DNA from: Paenibacillus sp. JCM 18996 | Lineage (GTDB): Bacteria > Bacillota > Bacilli > Paenibacillales > NBRC-103111 | Assembly: GCA_001313085.1 (NCBI GenBank) | Contig: BBFE01000003.1 | Location: 88,693 to 152,692 of the forward strand | Length of the DNA: 64,000 nucleotides | Reading direction: 5' to 3' | Shown: piece after piece, positions 1 to 13,349 of the stretch | How positions within the stretch are numbered: position 1 is the first letter of the stretch | Layout: the number at the start of each line of letters is the position of its first letter | Made by a program: the position numbers and the translations under genes | The notes under the pieces: model-generated | Seen by the model: only the letters and a program-made list of their open reading frames with translations | Told to the model about the DNA's origin: nothing | The model's database searches: none

Positions 1-1663
1 GCGATTATCAGCTTATGCTGTGCCGACAACGGCAAGGAGCTCGCCAGCGAGATTTACGGGGACCGTTTCGTGTGGGTGCCTTACGTCCGCCCAGGATTTA
101 CTCTTTCCAAAATGATCGCAGAAGGCGTGCGCAGAAACCCCAAGGCGGAGCTTGTACTGATGGAAAAGCACGGGCTGGTCACTTGGGGAGAAACCTCGGA
201 AGCCTGCTATCATCAAACATTATCCATTATCGGAGAAGCGGAAGCTTTTATTGAAGCGAGAGTGCAGGAAGCGAACCTGTTCGGCGGACCAAAAGTTGAA
301 GCGCTTACAGAAGCAGACCGTCAAAACGCGGCGGCCGATATCATGCCCGTCATTCGTCAGGCGGTAAGCGACGGCAAGCGGATGATTCTGCCTTTGACGA
401 TGCGGAGGATGTGCTGCAGTTTGCAAACAGCTCTGACGCGGCCAGGCTCTCCCAGGTCGGAGCGGCCTGCCCGGACACCTGGTGCACACAAAAAATGACG
501 CCGCTCTACGTCGAATGGGATCCGGCTTCCGGCGACATCGAAGGCTTGAAGCAAGCTTTGACTGAAGCATTGCCCGGTTCAAGGAAGAGTACAGGGAGTA
601 CTTCGAGCGCAACAGCAATCCCGGCGATGTGATAGGCGACACGGCGCCGCGAGTCATTCTTATCCCGGCGTCGGAATGATCAATACGGGCAAAAGCAAGT
701 TCATGTCGTTAATCAGCGGGGCTTTGTACCACCGGGCGATTGCCGTAATGCGAGGTGCCGCCGCGCTGGGCCAATTCGTCTCCCTGAGCGAGAACGAGTC
801 GTACAACGTGGAATATTGGCCGCTTGAGCTGTATAGCTAACGCTCGCTCCCGCGGAGGCCGAGTTCTCGCGCAAGGTGGCTCTTGTAACCGGCGGAGCGG
901 GCGGCATCGGCAGTGCTACGATTAAGAGGCTGGTTGCGGAAGGAGCGCATGCGGTCATAGCCGACCTAAACCTTGAGGCGCGCAAAACCTGGCGGCCGAA
1001 ATCAATGCTTCCTATGGCGAGGGCCGGGCGATTGCGGTACAAATGGACGTCACGAAGGAAGACGAAGTGATTGGCGCGTTCAAACAGGCGGCAATCGCCT
1101 ATGGAGGCGTGGACATCGTGGTGAACAATGCGGGTTTGGCTACCTCGAGCCCTTTTGACCAAACTTCTTTGAACGAGTGGAACCTCAATATGAGCGTCCT
1201 GGCGACAGGGTATTTCCTCGTAGCCCGCGAAGCTTTCAAATTGATGAAAGTCCAAGGGACAGGAGGCAGCATGGTGTTCGTCGGCTCCAAAAAAATTCCG
1301 TCTACGCGGGCCGAAGCGCATCGGCTTACAGCACGGCCAAAGCGGCCGAAATCCACCTCGCCCGCTGTATCGCGGCGGAAGGCGGCGAGTACGGTATCCG
1401 CGTCAACTCCGTGCTGCCGGATGCGGTGCTTCAGGGCTCTGCAATCTGGAGTTCCAACTGGCGAAACGAGCGTGCGGCGGCTTACGGAATTGAGCCGGAT
1501 CAGCTAGAAGAGTATTATCGCAAAAGAACGACGCTGCTCGTCAACATCTATCCTGCGGATATCGCGGAATCGATTGCCTTTTTTCGCTTCATCCAAAGCG
1601 GATAAAACGACCGGGTGCATGATCACCGTAGACGGCGGCGTTCCAGCCGCATTCACAAGATAG
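1..1663 (+). CDS. rhaEW: Bifunctional rhamnulose-1-phosphate aldolase / short-chain dehydrogenase (5' end outside window)
   Basis: This enzyme would cleave L-rhamnulose-1-phosphate to dihydroxyacetone phosphate and L-lactaldehyde and then oxidise or reduce the lactaldehyde. The window opens inside the class II aldolase half. From about 880 a Rossmann-fold dehydrogenase half follows, with the TGGAGGIG nucleotide-binding motif (about 890-915), a VNNAG motif and the YSTAK catalytic Tyr/Lys near 1325. The stop is TAG at 1661-1663. The frame changes about nine times (near 391, 470, 490, 580, 669, 834, 990, 1295 and 1575). The last two A/T-run breaks are A7 where A5 fits and T6 where T5 fits, so I read a single intact gene with sequence errors. 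It heads a rha cluster with an isomerase, a kinase and a regulator, the same gene content as the Bacillus subtilis rhaEW locus. Confidence 0.85.
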
Positions 1664-1705
1664 CAAGAGGCAGACGAAAAAAATCGAACAGAAGAGGTGC
1701 CCGTT

Positions 1706-2931
1706 ATGAGCGATCGCGCATATTCGTTGTTTGAAGAGCAGCAAAAGAACCGCGGAGTGAACCTGGAGCAAGTAAAAGAACGGCTCAAAGCTTTGAAGAT
1801 TGAAACTCCTTCCTGGGGCTACGGGGATTCGGGAACGAGATTCAAAGTGTTCAAAAAAAAGCAGGCGTACCGCGGGATCCCTACGAAAAAAATTCGAAGA
1901 CGCCGCCGTGGTGCACAGGCTGACAGGGGCTTGTCCGTCCGTCGCCATCCATATCCCTTGGGATAAGGTGGACGATTACGCCAAGTTGAAAAGTCACGCC
2001 GAAGAGCTCGGAGTCGGCATCGGGGCGATTAACCCGAACCTTTTCCAGGAGGATGAGTATATGTTCGGCAGCGTCACCAATTCGGATGCGGATATCCGTC
2101 GGAAAGCCACGAATCATCTTCTGGAGTGCGTGGAAATCGCCAAAACCGTCGGCTCCCGCGATCTCAGCCTCTGGTTTGCCGACGGTACTAATTACCCGGG
2201 CCAGGCCAATATCCGCAAACGGATCCAGTGGATGTACGAAAGCCTGAGCGAAATGTATGGTGCCATGACTCCGGACATGCGGATGCTGATCGAGTACAAG
2301 TTTTTTTGAACCGGCATTTTATCATACCGATCTGGCGGATTGGGGCATGGCTTTTAACATGGCTAATAAATTGGGGGATCAGGCGCAGGTACTGGTAGAC
2401 ACCGGCCACCATGCGCAGGGCGCCAACATTGAGCATATCGTCGCCTATCTCATCAACGAGGGCAAATTGGGCGGGTTCCACTTCAACTCCCGGAAATACG
2501 CGGACGACGACATGATTGTCGGTACCGCCAACCTTATGAGCTGTTCCTTATTTTCTATCAGATTCTCGAAGCCGCCCAGGACAGCAGTGCCAATGTTCGC
2601 AGAACCGCCGAAGGGATCGCTTACATGATTGACCAAAGCCATAATATCGAGCCCAAAATCCCGGCCATGATCCGCTCCGTGCTCAATGTGCAGACTCAAT
2701 ATGCCAAAGCGCTGCTGATCAGCCATGACGAAGTGAGAGAAGTGCAGGAGAAGCAGGATGTAATGGCGGCTGAGGACGCAGTGCGAAAAGCTTTCGAATT
2801 CGATGTCACTCCTCTGCTGGCCGTGGTAAGGGAAGAGCTTGGCGTGCCGGCCGATCCGATGAAAGCCTTCCTTGAAAGCGGATACACCGAAAAAAATCGC
2901 CTCCCGCGGCGTAGGCGGTGCTTCCTGGTGA
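1706..2931 (+). CDS. rhaI: L-rhamnose isomerase (RhaI type)
   Basis: It converts L-rhamnose to L-rhamnulose, the first catabolic step, using divalent metal. The reconstructed protein is about 400 residues, the length of the Streptomyces/Bacillales RhaI subtype. Recognisable blocks are [12 protein letters not shown] near the N-terminus, the [14 protein letters not shown] segment near the middle, and [14 protein letters not shown], where metal and substrate ligands lie in this family. ATG at 1706 is preferred to GTG at 1697 because AGAAGAGG ends about eight bases before it. The stop TGA overlaps the GTG of the next gene (GTGA), implying translational coupling. Breaks lie at 1852-1860 (A8 for A6), 1886-1892 (A7 for A5), near 2305 (T7), near 2530 and 2890-2896 (A7 for A6). 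Confidence 0.85.
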
Positions 2932-4397
2932 GCGAAGCGGTTCTGGCCATCGATCTCGGCGCAAGCAGCGGCAGAGGCATCGTGGGACAGCTGCAGAACG
3001 GCGGACTGACACTGGATGAAATCCATCGTTTTGCCAATGACCCGGTGCAGGTGGGCGACCGTCTGCATTGGGATATCCTCAGGCTGTACCACGAAATCAA
3101 GCAGGCCATTCTCATCGCGAAGCAAAAAAGGGTACACTATAGTAAGCATGGCCATCGATTCCTGGGCTGTGGATTTCGGCTTGATCGGCCCTTCCGGCGA
3201 GCTGCTCGGCAATCCGTACCATTACAGGGATCACCATACGGACGGCATTATGAGCGAAGTGTTCGCGAAGATTCCTCAGGAAGAGATTTTTTTCCCGGAC
3301 CGGTATCCAGTTTCTTCAGTTCAATACTTTATTTCAGCTCTATGCCTTGAAAAAAAGCAGGCTCTCCGCTGCTTGGTCAGGCTGACGCTCTCTTGATGAT
3401 TCCCGATTTGCTGAGATATTTTCTGACCGGCGAGAAAATCACGGAGTACACGAACGCGACAACGACCCAGCTGCTGAACGCAAGTACTAAGGACTGGGAT
3501 ACGGCGCTGTTAAACGGGCTTGGTCTGCCGACGCATCTGCTGCTGCCGCCCTCCCCTCCGGCCAAATCTTCGGCACCCTTCAGCCGTCGGTCTGCGAGGA
3601 ACTGAACGTCGAGCCTTTTCCGGTGATAGGCATCGGCGAACATGACACGGCTTCCGCTGTAGCGGCGGTTCCTGCAGACGGAGAGTCATTTGCCTACATC
3701 TGCTGCGGCACGTGGTCCTTGCTCGGCACCGAGCTGAGAGAGCCCGTGCTCACGAGGCAGGCTATGGAATGGAATTTTACGAACGAAGGCGGAGTGGAGG
3801 GGACTTACCGTCTGTTGAAGAATATTATGGGTCTGTGGCTCATACAAGAGTCCGCCAGGAACTGGATAAAGGAAGGCAGGCAGCGCACGTTTGCCGAGCT
3901 GGTCGGGCTGGCACTGGAAGCGCGGCCTTTCCGCAGCCTGGTCGACCCGGACGATGCTTCCTTCCTGAATCCGCCCCATATGCCGGAGGCGATAAGGCGG
4001 TACTGCGCAGCCTCAGGCCAGCCTGTGCCCGAGACCGAAGGCGAAATCATCCGCTGTGCGATGGAAAGCCTGGCTCTCAAGTACCGCTATACCCTTGAAA
4101 AAAGCCGAATTGCTCGCCGGAGCTTCTTTCAACGCAGTGCACATGGTGGGCGGCGGAATCAACAACACGGCGTTATGCCAATTTACGGCGAACGCTACCG
4201 GCAAGAGGGTCATTGCGGGACCGGCGGAGGCGAGCGCGATCGGCAATCTGCTGATGCAGTACAGAACCCTTGGGAAGCTGCGGTCTCTGCAGGAAGCTCG
4301 GGCGCTGATCAGGCAGTCCTTCCCTGTCACAGTTTACGAGCCTCAGGAGCGGGAAATATGGAGCGGAGTGTATTCGGAGTTTGAGAAGCTTTTATAA
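2928..4397 (+). CDS. rhaB: Rhamnulokinase (FGGY family)
   Basis: It phosphorylates L-rhamnulose with ATP. The N-terminus has the FGGY phosphate-binding motif [11 protein letters not shown] (residues 5-16). Further in are [17 protein letters not shown] and [14 protein letters not shown], then GTWSLLGTE, and near the C-terminus the ATP-site block [14 protein letters not shown]. The reconstructed length is about 490 residues, normal for RhaB. The GTG start overlaps the isomerase stop by 4 bp. Frame breaks occur at about 3125 (A6), 3288-3295 (T8), 3350 (A6), near 3565 and at 4098 (A6). Its position between isomerase and regulator fixes rhamnulose, rather than glycerol or xylulose, as the likely substrate. 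Confidence 0.88.
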
Positions 4398-4414
4398 ATA
4401 GTGGGTGAGTCTTT

Positions 4415-5177
4415 ATGCTGGTAGCAGAACGTCTTCAGAAGATCGTCGACACCGTCAACGAAAAAAGGTAGCATACGCGTCACAGACCTCAGCGCATTGT
4501 GCAATGTGACCGAGGAAACGATCCGCAGGGATCTCGACAAGCTCGAAAAGGAGGGCAAGCTTCTCCGCAGCCACGGAGGGGCGGTCTCCATCAAGGAAAC
4601 GTTGGCCGAGACTCCCTATACGATCAGGGAAGTCACCAACATGCGGGAAAAGCAGGCGATAGCTGTAGAAGCGGTGAAGCATATCCTTCCCATGGACACT
4701 ATCGCGCTCGACGCCAGCTCCACGGCATGGTATATGGCTAAATTGCTGCCTGATATTCCGGTCACTGTGCTGACCAATTCCGTCAAAGTCGCTTTGGAGC
4801 TTAGCCCCAAAGAGAACATCAAGGTCATCTCCACCGGCGGCGTACTCAGTGCCAAATCGCTGTCTTACGTCGGCTTGGCCGAGCGGGCGCTGGACAGCTA
4901 CCATGTGCACAAAGCCTTCATCTCCGGCAAGGGCGCCCATCCGCAGCGCGGAATCAGCGAAACGAACGAGCTGCAGGCGGCTTTGAAGCGCAAAATGCTG
5001 TCCATTGCAGATGAAACCTACCTGCTGCTGGATTCAAGCAAATTCGGAATGCAGGCTTTGGCGCAGGCCGCTTCCTGGGAGGCCATCCACCATGTCATCA
5101 CAGATGCCGGCACAGGGCCTGAATGGATCCGGCAGCTGCAGGAAAATAATGTGTCCGTCACAGTCGCCGGGGATTGA
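4415..5177 (+). CDS. rhaR: DeoR-family transcriptional regulator of the rha cluster
   Basis: About 253 residues. The N-terminal DeoR helix-turn-helix (residues about 18-55, with VTEETIRRDLDKLEKEG) is followed by a sugar-phosphate-sensing domain containing TIALDASSTAWYMA and LTNSVKVALELS. The start is ATG 4415, 18 bp after rhaB. One frame break lies at 4470-4475, where A6 fits as A5 (VNEKGSIRV). In Bacillus subtilis a DeoR-type RhaR represses the rha genes and is relieved by a rhamnose-pathway phosphate intermediate. The same role here is inference from position and family. The locally intact sensor domain argues for a functional protein. Confidence 0.82.
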
Positions 5178-5192
5178 ACGGCGCCGGCTCAT

Positions 5193-5233
5193 ACACGGTC
5201 TTCGCTCAAGCGGAGGCCGTGTTGGTTTCTTTT
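5193..5233 (+). terminator. Intrinsic terminator after rhaR
   Basis: An inverted repeat (ACACGGTCTTCGC, loop TCAA, GCGGAGGCCGTGT) is followed by the T-rich stretch TTGGTTTCTTTT. It lies 16 bases after the rhaR stop and closes the rha operon. Confidence 0.75.
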
Positions 5234-5253
5234 GCGCTAATTCAGCCCGGCCA

Positions 5254-5336
5254 TGGACACAACGTTATGTGACCTGCAATGATAGACTTAACGACGAATG
5301 AGGTGTCTGAGAATGGAAGAGCAGCGCCGGCGATGA
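5254..5336 (+). mobile_element. Solo left-end fragment of an IS3-family element
   Basis: About 83 bases (TGGACACAACGTTATGTGACC onward) align closely by eye with 34268-34350, where the same sequence starts a longer decayed IS3-family copy. The fragment includes the end sequence and the first codons of an orfA-like frame (read as MEEQRRR, against MGEQRQR in the other copy), then stops. No transposase body remains. It sits between the convergent rhaR and gerAC genes. Confidence 0.6.
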
Positions 5337-5395
5337 TTTTTTTCATTCGCCTGGCAGCGGCTTAATGTTGGGAGTCGTCGCCAATGGCCTCAAAT

Positions 5396-6458
5396 TCAGC
5401 TGATAGCGACGTCGATCATCATCCCGCTCCATTTGCGCGACCATTCTTCTTTATCCGTCGGTTTGGAAAAAAAAGCGGTCAATGACCGGTCCCCCCAGCT
5501 TGAACGGATCCGCCCCCCAGCGCTGCAATTTTTTTTGCAGCAGCTTCACCGTCTGCTCTTTCAGATAGGCCTGGATCTTGTTATCCATATCCGCGATTTC
5601 ACTGGCATCCTCCAGATTTTTTATCCCCCCGGTATTCCTCGATTCTCCCTTTCAACTCCACTCTAATGGCAAGCGACGAATTTTTTTTGTCCAAGGTAAT
5701 ATGGGGGTTCGCGTGGATATGGCCCAAACCGACGGATAATTCCGGTATAGGGAAATTTTTTAAGATAGTGGAGGTTGTCGACGAGCTGGAATATTTGATC
5801 TTCCATACCGCGGAGAACTCCAACCAATTTGTCGCGCCTGAACACACCCGTCCCTTCGTACTTGAAACGGTCTTTGTCCACTCTGAACACTGGCATAACA
5901 GGGTCCGAAACCGGGGAGTACAGCCTTTTCACAAATTGATGCAAATTGACTACGGTGAGTTCCCCTTGATTTTTTTTCCTCGTAATGTTTGAACATGCGG
6001 TAAAGAAAATAATCGACATTGGGCTGGCTGTCCAGCTCGTTGCGGATATACTCTTCGAAATTTCCTTTGAAGATCACAAGATAGAGACGCTGGGAAATAT
6101 TAGGATCGGCCATAACCGTATTGATCAGCGTACTGACGCCTTTTCTCGCAAGCCCTTCGCTGATGAACAGCATGCGCAGCTGTCCGGTTTTCACTTCACG
6201 GTAATAGGATAAATTGAAAGCCTTGTGTGCCTCCCTCTGCAGATCGACCTTGTGGGTGAGCATTTGCTTATTTTCTTTAATCAAAGGAGGGATCAGGGTG
6301 CTCACTTTTAAGCGTCCGTCTCCGGCTTCTTCGATCGACCAGAAAATGACCGGAGCGATTTCTTCAATCCTGTTGTTTTCCACAAGCGGGCCGCATCCCG
6401 AAATAAGCATAACCCCGCATAAAATGATCGACAGCGCAGCTGCTTTGAACCGGTTCAT
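5396..6458 (-). CDS. gerAC: Spore germination receptor lipoprotein, GerAC family
   Basis: This is the C subunit of a nutrient germinant receptor. The start at 6458 gives a lipoprotein signal (MNRFKAAALSIILCGVMLIS) with the lipobox SGCG, so it is probably anchored on the outer face of the inner spore membrane. The body reads as GerAC (LKVSTLIPPL, VDYFLYRMFKHYEEK, FPIPELSVGLGHIHANP) and ends MMIDVAIS at a TGA read at 5398-5396. Reconstructed length is about 350 residues, usual for the family. Frame breaks lie near 5970 (T8), 5755 (T6), 5685 (T7), 5620, 5530 (T7) and 5467-5474 (A8). It is last in an A-B-C operon, starting just before the gerAB stop. Confidence 0.82.
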
Positions 6459-7583
6459 TCCGCATCATGCCCCTTCCGTTTGATCGCCGCAAATAGGATT
6501 GCCGGTACGAGAGAATAGGTGAGCGCCCCAAGGATAACCTGCACGGACGGCCAGATATTTTGGTTCGGTGCTGCTTTCCAGAAGGTTTGATTGACGATTA
6601 TGGTACACACAAGGATGATGGTGAAGCTTGCCGCAAAACCGGCCCGTGTGGCTGGTTTATCCCTTTTTTTTAAACAGGATGCGGATCGCCCCGTAAAAGA
6701 ACAGCAGGAACAGGCCAATGGCCCAGGCATAATAAAATAACTGGACTGAGATCATGATGATATCGATCCGGTCCAGAATCGGCGACTGCAGATAACGGAC
6801 CATATTCACCACCGGATAGCTGCTTTGGTTCAAGTAATTGGAACCGAAGAACAGGATCGACGCTATGAACAAAAGCAAATATTCAAAAAACAGACATCGC
6901 ATTGGCAATCGTCAAATATTTCAGCAGCTTCTTCTGCGGGGCCAGCCAGCTGCCCAAAACGATCAAATATTCAGGTCCCGACAAGGATGCCCATACCAGG
7001 AGCATACCCTGCCAGGATGACCGCGCCCATTCTGTCGGTACGAGCGGGTATAAGTCATGCAGATGGGCGTCCGGCGGTAAGAAAAAAATCGAAAATAAAA
7101 CGCAATGACCCAAAATCCGCCTAAAAAAACGCGATTACGACAAACCGCATTGTTTTTTTCCATTCCTTTGGAAGCCATGTAGCCGCTGATCAGTAAAGTG
7201 TACAGAACCAACGAGTTTCTGTTCATCCAGGGAAAGATAAATTGATGGACAATTTCCACGTAACCGAGGGTAATCACGCTGATTTTAACAAGAATCAGAG
7301 CGATACCGGCCATGGCGGCAAAACGTACCGTCCGTTCACCGAAAAGCTTCACAAAGCCCTCATATCCCTGAGAGGCATATTCCGTGCTAAACCACTTGGA
7401 CAGCATCCACAGATTGACCTGAGACAAGATCCCGAGCGCAATAATTCCCCAAACCATGTAAGAATGGACGAGGTATGCGGGCAGGACCAGAACAAAAAAA
7501 AGCAGCTGCAGCCGGTTTACCATCAGCATGGCGTATACGCCGCCAAAAGTAGCCGTTCTATCAAATAACGGGAATGCTTTCAC
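6455..7583 (-). CDS. gerAB: Spore germination receptor permease subunit, GerAB family
   Basis: A hydrophobic protein of about 370 residues with roughly ten membrane segments, related to amino-acid/polyamine permeases. In germinant receptors the B subunit binds the small-molecule trigger. The GTG start at 7583 overlaps the gerAA stop (GTGA). Segments such as LQLLFFVLVLPAYLVHSYMV and MAGIALILVKISVITLGYVE are clear membrane helices. Frame breaks fall at 7152-7158 (T7), 7122-7127 (A6), 7083-7089 (A7), near 6955, 6888 and 6663-6670 (T8). The germinant cannot be predicted from sequence. Confidence 0.8.
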
Positions 7584-9091
7584 GCTGTCATCTCCTTCGG
7601 CTGTATCTCCACTTCTTTAGAGGGCGCAAAAAAAATTCCGGCCGGTTTTTTCATGTTGGTCAAAGGGGCCCTTATGAAAAGGTCTTTCCAATCGTGGATG
7701 TGAAGCGGCGTCACGGGCACGAAGTAAGGCTGCTTCAGGGAAGAAAGGCCGTTCAAATGGATGAGACCGCCACGAACCCCAGGAAGATTCCCAGCATTCC
7801 CAGAAGGGATGATAGTACCAGGAGAAAAAAACTGGACCAACGTGTTCGCTCTCGTCATCATATAATTGGGCACCAGGAATGAGGCAATGGCGGCAATGCC
7901 GACAAGGACAATCAGCACTTTGCTCGCGAAACCGGCTGCGACCGCGGCCTGCCCTATAACGATACCGCCGATGACCCCGAGGGTTTGCCCGGATTTGGTC
8001 GGCATGCGAAGGCTTGCTTCTTTGATGATTTCCAGGGTGATCAGCATCAGCGCGGCTTCCCAGAACGGAGAAAAGGGCAGTCTGCTTCGGGACTCCAAAA
8101 GAACAAAAAAGATGCTGCAGCGGGATCATTTGATAATGATGCGACGTGAGCGCCACATAAAGAGGATGAGTGTCATCGAAATAAAAAAAACCGAGATATC
8201 GGATAATCCGTAAGGCACTGGCGACGATCCATCGGTTAATGTAATCCTCCGGCGAAACGAAAAGGTCGAAAAAAAGGTGGTGGGAGCGACCAGCGCGAAC
8301 GGCGTATTGTCCACCAGGATCGTAAGCTTGCCGATACCGAGGTAATAAGCGACGGCGTCAGGCCGATCGGTTTGTTGAAACTGAGGAAAGACGCTATGGG
8401 TATGCTCCTCTAAAAAAAAGCGGCAAGCTGGGAGGATTCGAGAATGAGGTCAAAGTCTACTTCGGCAATCTTGTTCCTAGCAATTTCCACGATATCCGGA
8501 TTGGTCAATCCCTCGATGTACATTAAGACAACCGATGTTTTGGTAAGGGTACCCGCCGTAAACTTTTCGGTTTTGAGCGCAGCCAAAGGAAGCCGCCTGC
8601 GCAGCAGAGTGATGTTCTTGTCTATTTGCTCGCTGAAGCTGTCCTTCGGTCCGTACAGGATCGTCTCCGTTTCGGATGATTCGATGGCGCGGCCCAAGGG
8701 GTTCTCAAGAGGGATGGCCCACCACTGGCTGCGTGCCGTGTCGTTCAGGACTACGGATCCCTGCAGCAGCTCGGTGATGGCCTGCTCCAATGTCGTGATC
8801 TCCGATATTTTGGACGTGAGCAAGCTTTCATACACCGTGTCCCGGGACAGACGGCTCAGCGGTTCGATAATGAATTGGTCCAGGCGCTTCCGGTCGATCA
8901 GCGAGCTGATGTACAGCAGTGTAACCTTTTGCTCATTGTATGTGGGCCGTTCAATGATCTCCGCATCCTGCATGCCCGCTGTAAAATGTTTCAGGGCCTC
9001 CAGCGTGATAGGCGATTGCAGCGAATATTGAGACTCTTTGTGCTCACGGTCGATCCCGTTTCTGACCTTTTTTCCACAGCATGGCATTCAT
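7580..9091 (-). CDS. gerAA: Spore germination receptor subunit, GerAA family
   Basis: First gene of the germinant receptor operon, reconstructed at about 500 residues. The cytoplasmic N-terminal domain contains VTLLYISSLIDRKRLDQFIIEPL and VVLMYIEGLTNPDIVE, hallmarks of GerA A subunits. The C-terminal half has several membrane helices, including a GVIGGIVIGQAAVAAG loop. The start is ATG at 9091 or, with better spacing to AGGTG, 9082. An A6 run at the fourth codon must be A5 to join the N-terminus. Further breaks lie near 8413 (A8), 8270, 8190 (A8), 8105 (A6), 8065 and 7628-7635 (A7). Confidence 0.8.
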
Positions 9092-9366
9092 CACCTGAAA
9101 TGATTATTTGGATGTACAGGGAGTTATTATGAACCATTTGTGCCGATATCAACCAAATTTTTAGGCTGATAATTGTAAAATGTCAGGAGTGGACGCTCCC
9201 ATATTGTGGATGGGCTCTGACCACCCGCGGTGCAGCACCGCAACGGTGGAGGATCGCGGCTTGTACGACGTGTCTAACTTAACCCGAGGTAACTATCTTG
9301 CGGAGCAACTTGCTGTGTTGTAGGATTTATTTGTTCATACTTTTCTATAATACAAGGAGGTTCACC
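9092..9366. other. Intergenic region between gerAA and the aldo/keto reductase gene
   Basis: About 275 bases between divergent genes. Both promoters should lie here. I see short GC-rich inverted segments around 9225-9265 but no recognised riboswitch, tRNA or repeat. The last bases carry the strong ribosome site AAGGAGG of the following gene. Confidence 0.5.
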
Positions 9367-10355
9367 ATGCCTTATCAAGCGGACAAGTCCCGTTACAGTA
9401 CGATGAAGTACAATCGCTGCGGCCGTTCGGGCGTCAAGCTGCCGGCGATTTCATTGGGGTTGTGGCATAATTTCGGAGGTGTGGATACATACGAGAACGG
9501 CAGGGCGATGCTGCTCAAAGCTTTTGACCTGGGAATTACGCATTTTGACTTGGCCAATAACTACGGTCCGCCTGCGGGTTCCGCGGAAGAGATGTTCGGA
9601 CGTATGATGAAGACGGATTTGGCCGCTTACCGGGACGAACTTATCATTTCCTCCAAAGCCGGCTACTACATGTGGCAAGGGCCTTACGGCGAATGGGGTT
9701 CCCGCAAAAAATCTGATGGCGAGCTGCGACCAGAGCTTGAAGCGGATGGGGGTGGACTATGTCGATATTTTCTATTCGCACCGATTTGACCGGAGACGCC
9801 TTTGGAAGAAACGATGGGGGCGCTGGATTCAATCGTGCGTCAAGGGAAAGCGCTTTATGTCGGCATCTCCAGCTATAACGCGGAGCAAACGGCTGAAGCC
9901 GTGCGGATTCTGAAGGAGCTTGGAACGCCGCTTTTGATTCATCAGCCTTCTTATTCCATGCTCAACCGTTGGGTGGAAGACGGCCTGCAGGATGTCCTGG
10001 CGGAAAATGGCGTGGGAAGCATCGCTTTCTGTCCGCTGGCTCAGGGGCTGCTCACGGGCAAATATCTGAAGGGCATCCCCGAGGATTCCAGAGCGGCAAG
10101 CTCGACCGGCTTCCTGAAAGAGAAGGATGTGACGGAAGAAAAGGTCGCGAAGGTTCGCCAGCTGAACGAAATCGCATCCGAACGCGGCCAAAGCCTGGCG
10201 CAAATGGCTCTGGCCTGGGTGCTGCGCGAGGGCCGCATCACTTCCGCCTTATCGGCGCAAGCCGCGTCAGCCAGATCGAAGAGAATGTAGCGGCGCTTAG
10301 CAACCTCGATTTTAGCAGGGCAGAGCTGGATCGGATCGATGAGATTTTGAGATAG
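9367..10355 (+). CDS. Aldo/keto reductase (YghZ / glyceraldehyde-3-phosphate reductase-like)
   Basis: NADPH-dependent oxidoreductase of about 330 residues. ATG 9367 follows AAGGAGG with seven bases spacing. The family pattern is complete: ISLGLWHNFGG near residue 30, FDLANNYGPPAGSAEE with the catalytic Asp and Tyr, the catalytic Lys in IISSKAGY, the His region YVDIFYSHRFD, and the C-terminal cofactor block SALIGASRVSQIEENV. The N-terminal MKYNRCGRSGVKLPAISLG resembles the YghZ subgroup, which reduces small aldehydes such as L-glyceraldehyde-3-phosphate or methylglyoxal. Breaks occur at 9704-9709 (A6), near 9790 and near 10247. It appears monocistronic. Confidence 0.82.
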
Positions 10356-10532
10356 CGGTACGTCGGTACGTTAGTATTGGCGGCGCGAGATGATAGCGGA
10401 ACGGGAGTACGCTATTCTTCTCCCCGCTGGAATTAGATGAGCTCTGTGAAGGGTAACTGTCCTTTTATCCATGACAGATTGCATTTAATGCCGTCCATTA
10501 TGACAGCGGTTCTTACTTGACGTATTCAGCCA
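10356..10532. other. Short intergenic region with a TAGCGGAA-type repeat
   Basis: About 180 bases between convergent genes. A segment near 10391-10425 (GATAGCGGAAC then CGCTATTC) resembles dispersed intergenic repeats near 24100 and 34812. No T-tailed terminator is obvious. Confidence 0.4.
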
Positions 10533-13154
<2,622 letters not shown>

Positions 13155-13193
13155 TCAATATCTCTCCTAACCATTAAATTAAGAAAAAAACAT

Positions 13194-13223
13194 TTGACAA
13201 GAGTTTACCCGGCATGGTACAAT
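13194..13223 (+). promoter_or_regulatory. Plus-strand promoter opposing rph
   Basis: TTGACA, 18 bases, TACAAT on the plus strand, inside the rph leader and facing away from rph. Its transcript would begin near 13230 and cross the rph start region in antisense before meeting the terminator-like hairpin at 13316-13346. Confidence 0.55.
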
Positions 13224-13229
13224 TTAAGT

Positions 13230-13346
13230 GTAAGATGCAATAGTTATAACTGTAGAACTTGGTGTAGTCGTAATCTGATTATATCATCGTGTCTGTTTAT
13301 GTGCAATATAAAATAAACTGGTAAAACTGACCAGGTTCTTTTTTTT
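13230..13346 (+). ncRNA. Candidate small RNA antisense to the rph leader
   Basis: Bounded by the plus-strand promoter at 13194-13223 and a hairpin with a T8 tail (AACTGGT, loop, ACCAGGTT, then C and eight T from 13339). Length would be about 115 nucleotides. No convincing open frame lies inside. The first 40 or so nucleotides would be complementary to the 5' end of the rph mRNA. This is inferred from promoter and terminator signals only. Confidence 0.35.
13278..13306 (-). promoter_or_regulatory. Probable sigma-A promoter of rph
   Basis: Read on the minus strand: TTGCAC, 17 bases, TATAAT. The -10 matches the consensus exactly and the spacing is optimal. Transcription would start near 13270, giving rph a leader of about 115 nucleotides. 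Confidence 0.65.
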
Positions 13347-13349
13347 GAT

